Of a stretch of DNA of 64,000 bases, positions 1 to 11,490 are shown one piece after another (within the stretch, counting starts at the first letter, position 1; every line of letters starts with the position of its first letter). Under the pieces are notes generated by a model, which made no database searches, was not told the origin of the DNA, and worked only from the letters and a program-made list of their open reading frames with translations. Made by a program: the position numbers and the translations under genes. Origin of the DNA: Sparassis latifolia (lineage: Eukaryota; Basidiomycota; Agaricomycetes; Polyporales; Sparassidaceae); NCBI GenBank assembly GCA_018466975.1, contig CM031562.1:496001-560000 (forward strand). Direction: 5' to 3'.

Positions 1-1305
1 AAGCTTGTGAGGAAGTGAAGGTCAGCGCGAACAGGACGCCAAATCAAAAAGAAAGTAACTCACCGCGAAGTAGAGCATGGACGCATCGTCCGAGACAGAA
101 GAATCGATGAGGAGGGCCTTGCAGACAGAGTGAACAAGACAGGATGGATGGAGAGGAAGGAGAGGGAAGAGAGGGAAGCTGGCAATTTCAATCTTGCAAG
201 CCCTGTCACACTTTTCAATGTGTGTGTCAATTCGTCCAAGATCTCTGCCAGCACAATGTCTTCTTCCTCACCAACTCCTACGGCGTTGACGGGAGGGCAT
301 GCTCGATGCTGTCATCAGCTTTCTCTCACTCCGCAGAGGAAGTGGGCCTATAAAACAGACCGTAGATACTAACTTACATGTGCTCGGGTGCGCGAAATAT
401 ATTTCCTTGGCTTTTCAAGCAGGCTAATAGAAATGGATAGTGTACTTCAAGTTGAGCACTGACTGGACTCATGTATGCTATATATCCTTTGTCAGTGCGC
501 ATCGGCCTACTATGTACCACCTCCCCTCTCCACTTTGAGGAAATTCTCAGTCCATCCGCCGCACCTATGACTCATATCCTCTACTACCCGACTCTGGCAC
601 TGGCACCTTGGAATCGAACATAATCTATGGCGTCATACATCACCATTCGTCCCTGGCTCCGGTGATTAAGTATCTTGCACTGCAGATTCTGGAATGTAGA
701 TTTTCGCTTGAAATAGCAAGCACGGACCAGGAACAGATACATCATGATCGAATGTGATATTGCGAGCACTCACGGTGTATCTCCTGTGTTCATGTCTACT
801 GATCTTCAATCTTATAGAGAGCAATGTATGATTCCAAGGCTTCATCTAGTCTCAACGGTTAACAATTTCCTTGCAAATATGACCAGCTTGTTGGGTGAGT
901 TGTACGTGGCTTCTTATCTATGCTTATCTGCACACTGAAACTCCGGTGTTTTACTGGCTACTGTGCTGTCAGACTATAATCTTCGACCATGCTAAGCATC
1001 GATCTCTAAATCTCTGTAGAATTCTCAGTTTCCACCGGCACAGAAATCTGGGCAGTCAAGGCAATATTGAATGTGAGTCCAGCTAAGATTCCCTCACTGG
1101 TTGATGATTCTCAGGCTGGAGAAGATAGATTGCACTAGAATTTCTCCCTGCATCGTAGCTTAGAATCAGGTCCTACCATCGTGTCAGTAACAGGTACATG
1201 CTGTTCGGATTCTCATGAAGAAATGCTATCTAATATGATCGGTGGTTCACATGGTAATTATCCTGTGCCTGTTTCTGCATGGAATTACACACTCAGAGAC
1301 CAACG
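1..1305. other. No gene recognised at left edge
   Basis: I see no convincing coding exon here. Short open frames on both strands lack recognisable motifs and have no consistent splice pattern. The final 100 bases or so probably hold the promoter and 5' leader of the gene that starts at 1306. Confidence 0.4.
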
Positions 1306-3388
1306 ATGGGGAAGAAGACTCTCCATATCGGACGTCTTCTTCACCTTGCTTTTAGCATGTTACGAAGACGCACGACCAGAAAGCGCAGGGCTCCACGACG
1401 GGATGATGAGCTTCAATGCTTTACTGCGCCTGAACCCCCCGATGAAAATGCCAATAGTTTTATGGGAAGTAGTGGTCGCACCAGCCCTCATAGAGGCACC
1501 GTGGCATTCGCGGTGGATACAGCGGAAACAGCGGAAGGTTTGCAGTCGTTCATTGTTTTATATCACATAAGTGGTGCAATTGATAACATCCGAGTCATCC
1601 AGTCGATAGTAGCACCCAGGACAGACACATGGATCCTTTTGTTGTGGAGGAGATTACTGCTAGTGAGGTGAATCTGCCAGTACCCACAGGAGAAGGTCAG
1701 TATTACGCATTACTTGTCCTGTAATTCCAGTGTTAATAAATTTGATCTAGCAATTCTTTCCGACCAACGAACTGTCGAAGATGTGCTCCTTATAGAGACC
1801 GCATCAGCGGAGGAGGTTATGTTGGAGATCCTGCATTTGCGCGGGGAACCAATGGCTATTCCAAGCACCTTGACCGCTAGGGTTGCCACTCCAGCTGTAA
1901 TTTCTGCTCGGGCTGTGTCCACAAATACCGGGTCTATCAATGCTGGCTGGCCGAGTATAGAACAATTGTCTCAGTGTGTGCCGGTGGAATCTGGGATTTT
2001 AGCAGTAAGTCTATTCCTCCTATTCCAGTTGGATTCAGGATTCAGATTTATGATGTGATATGTTCACTCCATTACAGAGCAACATGCAGGTGGAGCAAAC
2101 CACTGCTACAGAGGGCAGACCTGAATCTTTCTCCGGTACTCATCTATCTCTCAAGTTCAGACAGGATGGATGACTAACCACCATACTTCAGCAGTGGCAG
2201 ATAATTCGGTATTGTTAGTCATTCGAAGTGAATATGGAAGCGGCACTTTCATGATTCAGCCGGTGCTATTTGCTTCTCACCTGCCGTCTGCACACCAAAC
2301 GGTGGAAGCTCTGCTCGAGGTTGATTGTCCAGGAACCAGGCTGCTGAGGAGGCTGCTACGTGTCGGAGATCTCCAACAGTACTATGCAGGTACAAGTGCA
2401 GTACCCTTGGACGATCAGCAGAACTTTCTATCTCATCCTCGCTTTGTGAACCTGGGGAGTATTCACGATATCATGCAGGGACTGGACCATGCGAGCAGCA
2501 CTACACTGTCTATATCACCATTACAACTTGCTGAATTTGCCACTGCTCATGGTTTTGTCGTGCATAGTGCTGCAGTATATATGTTCTACTTCTATCTCTC
2601 GGAGGTGAGGGTCCTTGTTCCCAATCCAGTAGCTTTATCTAATCATAAATGTCCAGGCTTCCTCCGTGCCAGCAGGACTCTCAGTCGGTGCAGTCCCTCC
2701 TGACACTCCTTCCACCACTGCTCCTGCTTTGCGGACAGACTTTAGCGGGCCATCCAATGGCTATACATCTGCAGATGCTGATACAGACTCTGGTCATGTG
2801 CAGTCCGCTCCGTCACAACGAGAGACATCTGTCATCTCCGGAAGTGTGTCTGCCATTACAAATGCGCACGATTATTTGTCTCACCACTTCAGTACACACA
2901 TGGTGAAGATGATTCAATGGGGTCACAGTGGGTATGGAACGGCCTATTATCGCCTGCTAATGGAGCGGACAATCAGACAGATATGTGTCCATCTGGGTAT
3001 CCAATTCAGTGCCCAGCATATTGTTCCCGCTGTCGTTGCCCCAGGAATTACCATCAGTCTGGAGGATGTCGTCTCATGGTCCGGTGTTGTTCCGGGCACT
3101 TTCGCCAACTGGAGAACCACAGCGAAACATGTTCAAGAGGCATATGCCGTGCTCGTGCAAAAGAATAGGCGAGGCATTCCATTGGACTCTGTGGAAGCAA
3201 CTACGCTAGAACTGTTGGAGCGCATACTGCCGAAGGGCGACAGTGCGCACGGCGTCTCTGATGGCGTGATACCCCCCTTGGCTCTGTTGGGGCAGGACGA
3301 TGTCATAGGGAGGCAGGCGGTGAACATTGGTTGGGAGCAATTGAAGCGGATGGTAAAGCACTGTCGCACTAACGCTGCCGTGATGTGA
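1306..3388 (+). CDS. Multi-exon gene of unknown function with basic N-terminus
   Basis: I do not recognise the family. The start at 1306 opens a first exon with a strongly basic stretch (RRRTTRKRRAPRR) that resembles a nuclear localisation signal, and it ends at a GT near 1535. Further exons follow: one reading MDPFVVEEITASEVNLPVP (about 1630-1695), one at about 1730-2001 ending before a GTAAGT donor, a short one near 2078-2138, one of about 390 bases from 2190, and a last exon from about 2660 to the TGA at 3386-3388. The first half is rich in Ser, Thr, Ala and Pro and probably disordered. The last 170 residues look folded, with the order IQWGHSGYGTAYYRLLMERT, then EDVVSWSGVVPGTFANW, then a C-terminal helix with EQLKRMVKHC. 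The introns are short, as in the unknown gene at 8380. A nuclear role is only an inference from the basic patch. Confidence 0.5.
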
Positions 3389-4800
3389 AGGTAGGACTTT
3401 GACTTGTACTCTGCACTGTATGACACTAATATGTTACAGATCGTTTAGTATGCTTTAGTACCACTTGTTTCTTTTCTGTCCTCTCCTTCTATCATCTTCT
3501 ATCCTACCTCCGTCATGCTTACACAAGAGTTTGTTTATAATATTGTCAGGCTCCGGCAGCTTTTCCCTTGCATGAGGGTTTTTTAATGCACCCGTCCTGT
3601 ACATTTTCTTCTATCCTAGGTTACATGTGACTTGGCTTCAAACGATTATAATTTACTTGCCTACCCAATGCCAGATGCGACACCTTCAGAAAACGTAATA
3701 CTAGCGGTATTTTTGATGAAGTTCTCAGGTAAGATACATACAGGGTGGTTACTTCTGATGTATGAGGGCTTGACAAAATCCTATTCAAGACGAAATACGA
3801 ATGTACGGGGCTAGGGCATTGACTTCATGAGTGCACTAGCTTGCGAGCGCGCATAAGGAGATGTGCAGCGTGGCCTCTCTGTCATATTATTGAGACGCCA
3901 AGTCCGCATAGTACCACGCACGGGGGTCGATGCTGGAAACATCCTCGGTGACGGAGGGCATGCGAGTGGGGCCCAGCGTCGAGCGTCGAGCATCATGAGC
4001 CCCGGCTCAGGTGGTTCCGCTGCGGATGAATCTGCTTTCTTTCGTAGTGTGCTTCCATTTCAACAATGCATGGCGCTGTCATCACGAAAACAGGTTCAAC
4101 ATCGAAATGGGGAATGCGCTCACCTAAGTCCATTGGATACTGCAAAGAGCAGTGCGCGTCACTTTGCGGTCGACGTTGAACCCCGAGGTTGTTTGCAAGA
4201 CTCCTCACCAGTTCAAGTTGTGCAGCGTGACCGCAAGGACACCGAGTTCTCGCGCTGCTGCGTGCGGACGCCGCTACTTACACGGCATGTCTGCACGCTA
4301 TCCCACCTGCCCTGGCCTCTCGCACTGTGGTATTACGGAGATGGTAAGTCTGACTGCACAAATCCACAAGTTTATGTTGTCGAGCACGAGGAGTAGAATA
4401 AATAGGAAGAGATCCGACAGGATGTGGAAAAGTTACACGGCGGGCCGCCGAGATGAAGAAGACGCTGCGGTGTCAGACATCGATCTGCATAGGAATAGTG
4501 ACATCGGTGTCGCTGGACGTCGACGGAGGAGTAGTAGCGGGGGCCAGGGGAGGACTGGATGGCGTGTACGTGTATTCGGGAACGGCGCGTTCAAGCAAGC
4601 CGTGCGTACGAGCAGCGCGAGCAAAGTCTCTGAACCTCGTTTATTAACCTTCCCGGTAGCACGGAAGAGTGTCCGCTACCGTTATCGCGACCTGACAGGC
4701 CTTCTTTACTCCCAGAGCTTCACCGAGGTGAGCAACCACGTCACCTTTCTATTCTCGGAAGCGCTGAAATACTGCAGCTGCGTTTTCATCCGAGCCAGCA
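3389..4800. other. Intergenic stretch, nothing firm
   Basis: This lies downstream of the first gene. Long frames on both strands between 3860 and 4650 overlap each other and are rich in Arg and Ser, as expected of GC-rich noncoding DNA. I see no motif or splice series that chooses one of them. Confidence 0.35.
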
Positions 4801-4802
4801 GC

Positions 4803-6079
4803 ATGACCCAGATTCTGCACGTTCCGAGTAGTGACCAATGCTGGTCCGAGATGGTACCACCCCATACGGCGGCAGTTTGGGACCCGTCGGAAGGGATGAT
4901 CACCTTCTCTGCAGCGCATCTGCTTGATTCCGCCAGTGCGACAGGTCCAAACGCAGTCGCTTCTGAGGCACCGCGGGACGCCTTCGACAGCCAGTCGCAG
5001 GTTCTCACTATTGACGCCCTCACACAGGTGCTAGCAAATACCACGCCAAGCACTGCGTTCATGCTGGACAATTATTACTCAGATGGGTACGACATGCAAA
5101 CGATTGACTACTCGTCGGTGGTCCCCCATTGCGTATCATATCCACCTGGCGCGAAACTCTCTCCGCCAAGCCTCGCATTCGCTTCCTCGATCGCGCTCGG
5201 CGTCTCCACGCCTTCACTCTTACAGGGCAATGAATCAGATTACCGAGTGCTCCCGAGGACATGCATTGAGCACGCTCGCCTGGCGCATTCACGCCGCCAG
5301 CGCTCAGAATATCCACGTCTCAAACGCCCGAGATTTGCATCGAGACTGCCACCGTCACGGACAGGGGGGACCCTGTCGTCGATGAAGGCTTCTGCGAGTC
5401 AGTGAGGTTGACTAGTAGAGGATCGTTTGGTACTGCCCCGGTTCTCGTAGATCTGAATTTGGTCAGTCGTGGTTTGTCTCCTTCCTCTCTTCTGTGTCAT
5501 TTGTGCATATCTTACCTGTTCCTTCGCAGAAATCCGTTTTCCGTCACAACTACTTCAACGACGAACTACATCGAAGTCAATTTCCCACCGGACACAGAAA
5601 GCACCTTGGCATGCGCAGGCGGCGCGGCTCCACATGACGCGGAAGTGCGATCATCGTCGTCCTGGACGGCGCTGAACGGCCTGGAACGCTTCTGCTTCAC
5701 TGCGCCTTTCGAGCAGCAGCGACGATGCCTCAAGAAACACCGTAGTGACTGTCGCAGGTCTCCGCTGGCGTCCATGCACAGCCGAAGTTCCTCCTCGAGC
5801 TCAAGCTCGAACTCTGCGCCTGCAAGCCCTGCGGAGGTGCTCGCGCGCGAACACTATAATCACGTCTCTCCCTCGTCCCCGCCGTGTTCCCCGGCTACCC
5901 ACTCGCCTCCGCTTCCGCTTCCGTTGCTAAACCGCAGGAAGCCCAAGGCGAGCAAGGCGGAGGGTTGTTGCCCGAAGACGCGGTTGTTTGACCGGCTAGG
6001 GCGGGTGATGCGGCACGACGACGAAGAAGGCTGGGTGTGTGTCGACGTCACGCAGATAGTGACACAGCGGTTGATATAA
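4803..6079 (+). pseudogene. Hypothetical gene with conflicting reading frames
   Basis: Protein-like segments run left to right but change frame. From 4803 an open segment contains TQVLANTTPSTAFMLDNYYS. Near 5270-5300 the more protein-like reading moves to another frame (ICIETATVTDRGDPVVDEGF) and runs to 5461. A 68-base GT...CAG intron (5462-5529) follows, and its in-frame continuation (KSVFRHNYFNDELHRSQF) hits TGA near 5635. The final segment (5640-6079) is in a third frame. It is Ser/Pro-rich and ends with a conserved-looking acidic tail, DDEEGWVCVDVTQ followed by VTQRLI, before the stop at 6079. Either the gene carries two small indels or I have missed introns. The function is unknown. The upstream limit is a guess at the first Met of the better part. 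The next gene to the right (chs7) is also damaged. Confidence 0.35.
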
Positions 6080-6835
6080 AGCCCGGCTGCAGATGCTCTA
6101 GTAGACTTCATGTCGGTGTGTTACGTTACTTCCCTCCCCGCTCGAGGTTGAGCCCGTCCTTCGTTTTCTTTATCGCCTTCCGTGGTGTATTTCATAGGTC
6201 ACTTCGTCCGCTGTGATTGAGATAGATCACAGATACTGTAGCAGCCATACCTGTACGATTACGTTCTGCAATGACACTCACATGCTTCTGACCTGGTGAA
6301 ACTCGGCGAGAGCGCACAGCACAGCCTGCCATGGAAGCCAACGCACTCTTCCCTTGTGTAAAAACCGCCGCGTAAGATGTTCAGCTCCACATCGCGATGA
6401 CGGATCAGATTAAGAGAACAGATACTGGGAGTACAACACACACGATGAACAAACCAAAACGAGGACGAAAGTTCAAACTCTAGTGGTCCAGCCCACATTA
6501 GCTCTTGCCTCACTCTACCCATGCCATACCCGCACCTGCACGTCAAATCTCTCGACAACAACCCTTTCACTGGCGAGCCCGGGTCGGCACCAGAGCGGGT
6601 CTACAGAACGCGAAGGTAACTATCGACGGCGCGACGGGACGAAATCGGAGTCGAAGAGAGATGGAATCTGCGACGGAGAAGAGGGTATGGGTAGAAGCCG
6701 ATATATCAAGAGTTTGCCCGAAGGAGGGACGCGCATAATGAATAGATAGATAGATAGTGTATATTGTACGCGTATGTCGGCGCGTGTACAAGAACGGGCG
6801 GGGCGCCAGGCGAGGCCGCGGAAGGGGAGTGGGTA
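6080..6835. other. Intergenic region between convergent units
   Basis: This stretch separates the hypothetical gene above from the 3' end of the minus-strand chs7 fragment. It contains a short GATA microsatellite near 6740-6757. I see no gene. Confidence 0.4.
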
Positions 6836-7187
6836 TTATCGCGGGTAGTATATATCCTCGTCCCACGATTCTGCAGAGGGCAGTGGGGACGGTCAGGTCG
6901 TCTATTCCAGACTGCGAACAGAAAACGCACCTTCTGTGATACTTCGCCAGCCGAGGTATATGACGCCGACCGTGGCAGTTTCCAGGATCGTCGCGACGAA
7001 CGACCCGTCAATCTTCGCTGACGTTCCCTGCGTCGTTGTTAGCTCACCACGGTCACACTAAGAGGGCAGTAAGAAGAAACGTAGAACGCACCTTGCAGAT
7101 AACTTTGTTCAACAAGAAGTAGTCCAGCTGGCTGAGGACGAAGATGACCGCGGCGACAACGTAGTACCACACCGGGCGTGCCTCGTT
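6836..7187 (-). pseudogene. chs7: Chitin synthase export chaperone (Chs7), C-terminal fragment only
   Basis: Chs7 is a multi-pass ER membrane protein of about 300 residues that lets chitin synthase leave the ER. Three minus-strand exons encode only its end. Exon 7187-7092 gives ARPVWYYVVAAVIFVLSQLD and LLNKVICK (last membrane segment). Exon 7027-6931 gives GTSAKIDGSFVATILETATV then GWRSITE. Exon 6870-6836 gives ESWDEDIYYPR and a TAA at 6838-6836. Both introns (7091-7028 and 6930-6871) have GT...AG ends and keep the frame, and the family hallmark SITEESWDEDIYY is complete. Upstream of about 7190 I cannot find the earlier membrane segments in any frame, so about three quarters of the protein is missing. 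It could be the tail of a gene broken by rearrangement. A distant upstream exon behind an unusually long intron is less likely. Confidence 0.8.
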
Positions 7188-7189
7188 CA

Positions 7190-8379
7190 AATCAGTTGGA
7201 AAAATCGGGCATTGCAAATGCAGCGCAGCGCGCACTTCTCGCAGGAACGGGATCAAGTTCCTGGCCTTGCCTGTGAACATGCGAGGCTCTCTGGCAAACG
7301 TTCGTGCTGGTGGCCATGGCGGGGCGAGGCGCGTGAGAGAACGTGGAAACTGCGGGAGTGCCAAACTGCAACTGTTGGAGGTGGCGCATCAGCGCTTCAA
7401 TGGCGGCACTTTGCTGTCACTGCAAGGCGAGAAACCCATGCATTTGCTTGGCTGTCCAGGCTGAGAACCCGAGATTCCTGGGGCTGAGCCTCCGGAACCA
7501 GGGGAAAAATCCGTTGGCAGAGGTTGAGAGTCGGCATCCTCCCAGGTCCCGGAGAAGGTCCCTTGGTCACTGTACATAGCGGGGACAAACACGGTGGGAG
7601 TAGCAGAATGCTATCGCGCACAAGGAAGAAGAGAATTCAAAAATACTTAGTGATCGGGTTGTCCGAAGACACCGATCTGGGGGGCAGAATCAAACTGTGA
7701 CGGGCGCAACAAGGAACAGGCCGGCTCAAGAGAATGACGCGTGTCGACGGACTGAACCGTCACACGGTGATAAATGACCACAAGATCGGTGCAAATCCCA
7801 GAGAGACGTGTACCTTTGAAATTTTTGAGCCTAGCTTCCCCGTGAGCTTGCATTCAGCCCACCAGTGGTATGAACCTTCCTACATCGCACGCCGAGAATC
7901 GGGGCATGATCCCCTGTCACATATGGGATGACATTAGCAGGACTTACCTCAAGGAATGTATACTAACGCTTTTTTCACCAATCTGATGCCGGTTATCTTT
8001 CAGGACATAGCTTCTAGAAGGTCATTTGGCTTATACAAAATCTATTTCAAGTGGCCAAGTTTGCAGCTGAGTGTCAAGAGCCCACGGCGGGTGAGCTTGC
8101 AGTGAGTGTGAGCCCGACTACGATACTTACCTCCTCCGGTGGGTGGTCCTGAAGTACCCAAGAAAAGAACACCCTGAGACCTCCATGTAACATCGGCCAG
8201 CCTCGGAATCAGAAGACCATAATATATGGAAAAGCACGTATGCTCAGCTGAATACCCCGGCGCTGCACAACACGATCATGTGATATGGAGACGCGTTTGT
8301 TGACGCGCCACGCGTTTCGCTGTCGCGCCTGTGGCCATCTCTTGCATCTTCCTCCTTACTTGCTTCGCACGCTCCGCTC
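7190..8379. other. Gene-free stretch replacing the chs7 5' part
   Basis: The N-terminal exons of chs7 should lie here on the minus strand, but I see no hydrophobic segments like those of Chs7. Overlapping short frames at 7190-7620 carry no recognisable domain. The right end probably holds the promoter of the gene starting at 8380. Confidence 0.4.
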
Positions 8380-10599
8380 ATGCCTGAAATAGACGTTCTT
8401 CGTGCACTCAACCATCTAGTGGTCAAAGAGCAACGGCACTATCAGAAGGTCCACAAGAAACCACTCAGCGGTATGGATTTCCGCGACATAGCAGCCATAG
8501 CGGACACTCATTATTAAACGACTGCATTTAGGACGCTTGCAGCTATTTCCACGGATGTTCGCGACGGGTACCCAGGCCAAGAGCTGGATTACTTGCACTG
8601 CAGAGTGCCACAATTACTCGGACGACTTAGAACCAGTCCCGGCAGACTACCAAGCCAACGAACATGACACTATGCGTTCATGTGGCCAGCCCTGGGAACA
8701 CCTGATGAAGCCGCTTCATGAGGGAGAGCTTCTGATTAAAGTACGAGGGAAGGAGATGTTTATTGCATGCGGATATGTGAGTGTACAAGTTCACCTTTAT
8801 GTAGCCTTGAAATTGACTGCTCGACTTCGCCATTGAAACGTTCAGCATGGGATGCGTCTCAACCTAGCTCTAGAAGCGTCTATTATGAGGTTTGACACGC
8901 TGGATGTCGAGGAAATCCTGCGCGAAGATGCCCCTGGTCGCAACGGGAGCAAGACCAAGTCGGAGAAGTTGCGCTCCTTTTTACTCGCCAACAGATTCAT
9001 TGTCCCGAAGTCACAGGACCTCCGCAAAGAACGTATCATGAACGTCTTCGCAACAATAAACTGTGGCGACCTGACATTCCTACTGGTGGATTTTGCGCGT
9101 TTGGTTCAGATTCATGTCATCAGTCTTGACCGTCACTGGAAAACCTCCGACCTGGAGCCAAATTCTGAGGTATAGTTTGTTTATTCTGCAGTTCACCTCG
9201 TCTGATTCCTGCTCGTCTCAGATCTGGAGCGCTCTGTGGGGTACAGGCCATGGCCCCGACTTAATTGATGAACTGGATGCTGCGCGCGCGGGGCTCCGTG
9301 AGTGGCAAGCGTTCATACTGGCCAATCCGAACAGCTCTGCCGCTCATGCACCCATTGCGAAGGAGATGTGCAGCAAGCAGAAGTACTGGAATGGTTACGG
9401 ACGGCACACCGTGATGGATGCCCTTCACAACCTCGGAATCTGGCCTGGTACGCCGTGCCATTTTATCTGTCGCGAGGAAAACTACCCCGGGTTCGAGGAC
9501 GGCGTGTTCTCATATGTACAGCAGTGGGCCTCGCAGACTTACCTCAGCCGAGTAGCAACGACACCGAATTTGAACAATCCCCTCCATTTTAACTACAACT
9601 CTCACAATAATTACATGTCGCAATATGTGCTGGTCTACCGCAAGCCAAGTGTCATGGTCCCTGCAGCGCTTTACAACAAACTCTATTGCGCAGGGTTATT
9701 GGATCATAAGCATCAGATGGGTATATTATGCTCTAGACTTGCTTATTGCTGGACACTTAAAGTTTGCAGGTCAACCATACAACTATGATCCGAGCAAGCT
9801 CACCAAGAAGGAACGCGTGAAGCTTCCTGTCTTCACATATTACCACGATAGCTATAAGCTTTATTCAGTGATTCGTGCGAAACCTTCCTCGGAATGGCGT
9901 TTTCAAGTCAGCCGAGGTGTAAGACTGTTTCTTATATGTCTATGAGAACGGTCTGACGATTAGTACATTGTTGCAGTACCCAACTGAAGATGTGAGACAT
10001 GCGGGTTACAAGACTACTTTGGGAGCCGCTTCATTCCATAATACGGTTCAAAACATGTATAACCCTAAGCTGAAAGGCATACCAGGCAGACGGCCAAAGG
10101 TTAGTACCTCTAGAGATAAATGCTAAGCATGCATTAACCGGTCATACCAGGAGCGCACAGGTAGACCTGGGAGGCCAGCTCAGCGTCCCACGCATGCTAA
10201 GATTCAGCGTGGGGAGAATGTGGGATTGAAGTATGCACAGAAGATCACCAAAGAACTTCAGCAGGAGCAGCTAGAAGATGAGGCAGAAGAAGACTTGGAG
10301 CGAGGTAACCTCTCTGATGTAGACTCTGATGTCCTTGATGAGGATCTCAGCGTCCAGCAAGTTTCTCGCAAAGGCAAAAAGAGGGCACGCGTGAGCGACA
10401 GCTTTGAGAAGATAGCAGCCAGTATACCTATTGCTGAAGGCCGTCGTCTCACTAGGTCACAGACCCATGCGTATGGTACGAGCTCATTCTATATATGTCA
10501 ATGTGAACACTGCTAACATTATTCCTAGTTGCAGCATTACCAGTTGACGGCGAGAGGTGCAGGAAGAGGACTAAACAGTCAGCCGAGACCATTGTCTAG
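8380..10599 (+). CDS. Multi-exon gene of unknown function with AT-hook-like C-terminal half
   Basis: I do not recognise the family. The proposed start (MPEIDVLRALNHLVVKEQ) is at 8380. Exon 1 ends at GTATGG near 8471, and the next exon begins after TTTAG at 8531. Further exons are about 8850-9170, 9223-9717, 9772-9917, 9977-10098, 10151-10475 and 10529-10599, each with GT...AG introns of about 50-75 bases. The middle holds a folded-looking region with HTVMDALHNLGIWPGTPCHF and YVQQWASQTYLSRV. The last third has two proline/arginine hooks (PGRRPK and GRPGRP, resembling AT-hooks), an acidic stretch (EDEAEEDLERG) and a basic KGKKRARV patch, ending GERCRKRTKQSAETIV. The hooks suggest a DNA- or chromatin-associated nuclear protein, which is inference. 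I found no frame break. Confidence 0.55.
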
Positions 10600-11490
10600 A
10601 AGTTACAGGGCACTCAACATGGAAGTGAGAGTGTTCTGATAATGAGACCAATCATATCTTATTCCGTCGTAGTAATTGAATAGGCTTAAATTCATTGAGA
10701 CCAAGTAGGGTGGTGTATTCTGTCACCGAGATGATTCTCTGTCTCTCTAAGCATACAGTGGGTCAATTAGCACAAAGTCAGTCGGGTGCTGAGTCTTGTG
10801 GTGGGGCGCGTGCGAGCAGCTCGAGATGCGATGCTGGCAGGCCGGAGATGTTCATGTAGGGGCACAGGCCGCCCTCCCGAGCCGGGCGGTTCTTGCGCGA
10901 GGCGAAACTGCACCGGATGACTGCTGACGTCGACCTCATCCTTTTTGTCGCACCCCCAGAGCGCGCTGCATACGTGAGATGCGCTGTTGCGCTAGCCGTA
11001 AGCTGTTGCTGCCGTGCGAGAGAGCTCGGCACCTCTAACACTCGGCTCGGAGGATGGATTCGCGCATGCATCATTAGCGTTGAGCTCTTGAGTCGTTGCG
11101 CGCAAGACGCGTCTGCGCTTCGACAAGACTGCGTTCGCAGTGTAGGGCTGTCAGCACCACAAGTTCGCCACACGTGAAGAGACAGCGGACGCATCGTGCA
11201 ACGGAATGAATCGACCGGCGAGAACAACGAGCGCGAGACAGCAAGCAATGGGGTGAGAGGGACTGAGGAGAGAGACGGCTGGAGAGGGACAGAGACGGGG
11301 GGAGAGGGCGACGACGTGGGAGCATTTTGAGAAATGGGAGTGGAATGGGAGCTCGAGGCGATCGTCGACGTGTGGTTCAGAGCCAATTTCAGAGCGCGGT
11401 GAACAAGGGAGACGACGTGCGGCGTCGAATTCTTGCCTCGACGCACGCACAGATCAGCCTGCACATCAACCAACGGTGCGGGCGAGTTTG
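10600..11490. other. Intergenic, GC-rich, no gene supported
   Basis: Downstream of the unknown gene the DNA becomes GC-rich. Frames open on both strands at once (for example 10778-11473 on the minus strand), with Ser/Arg-rich products and no motif. I regard these as compositional artefacts. Confidence 0.4.
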
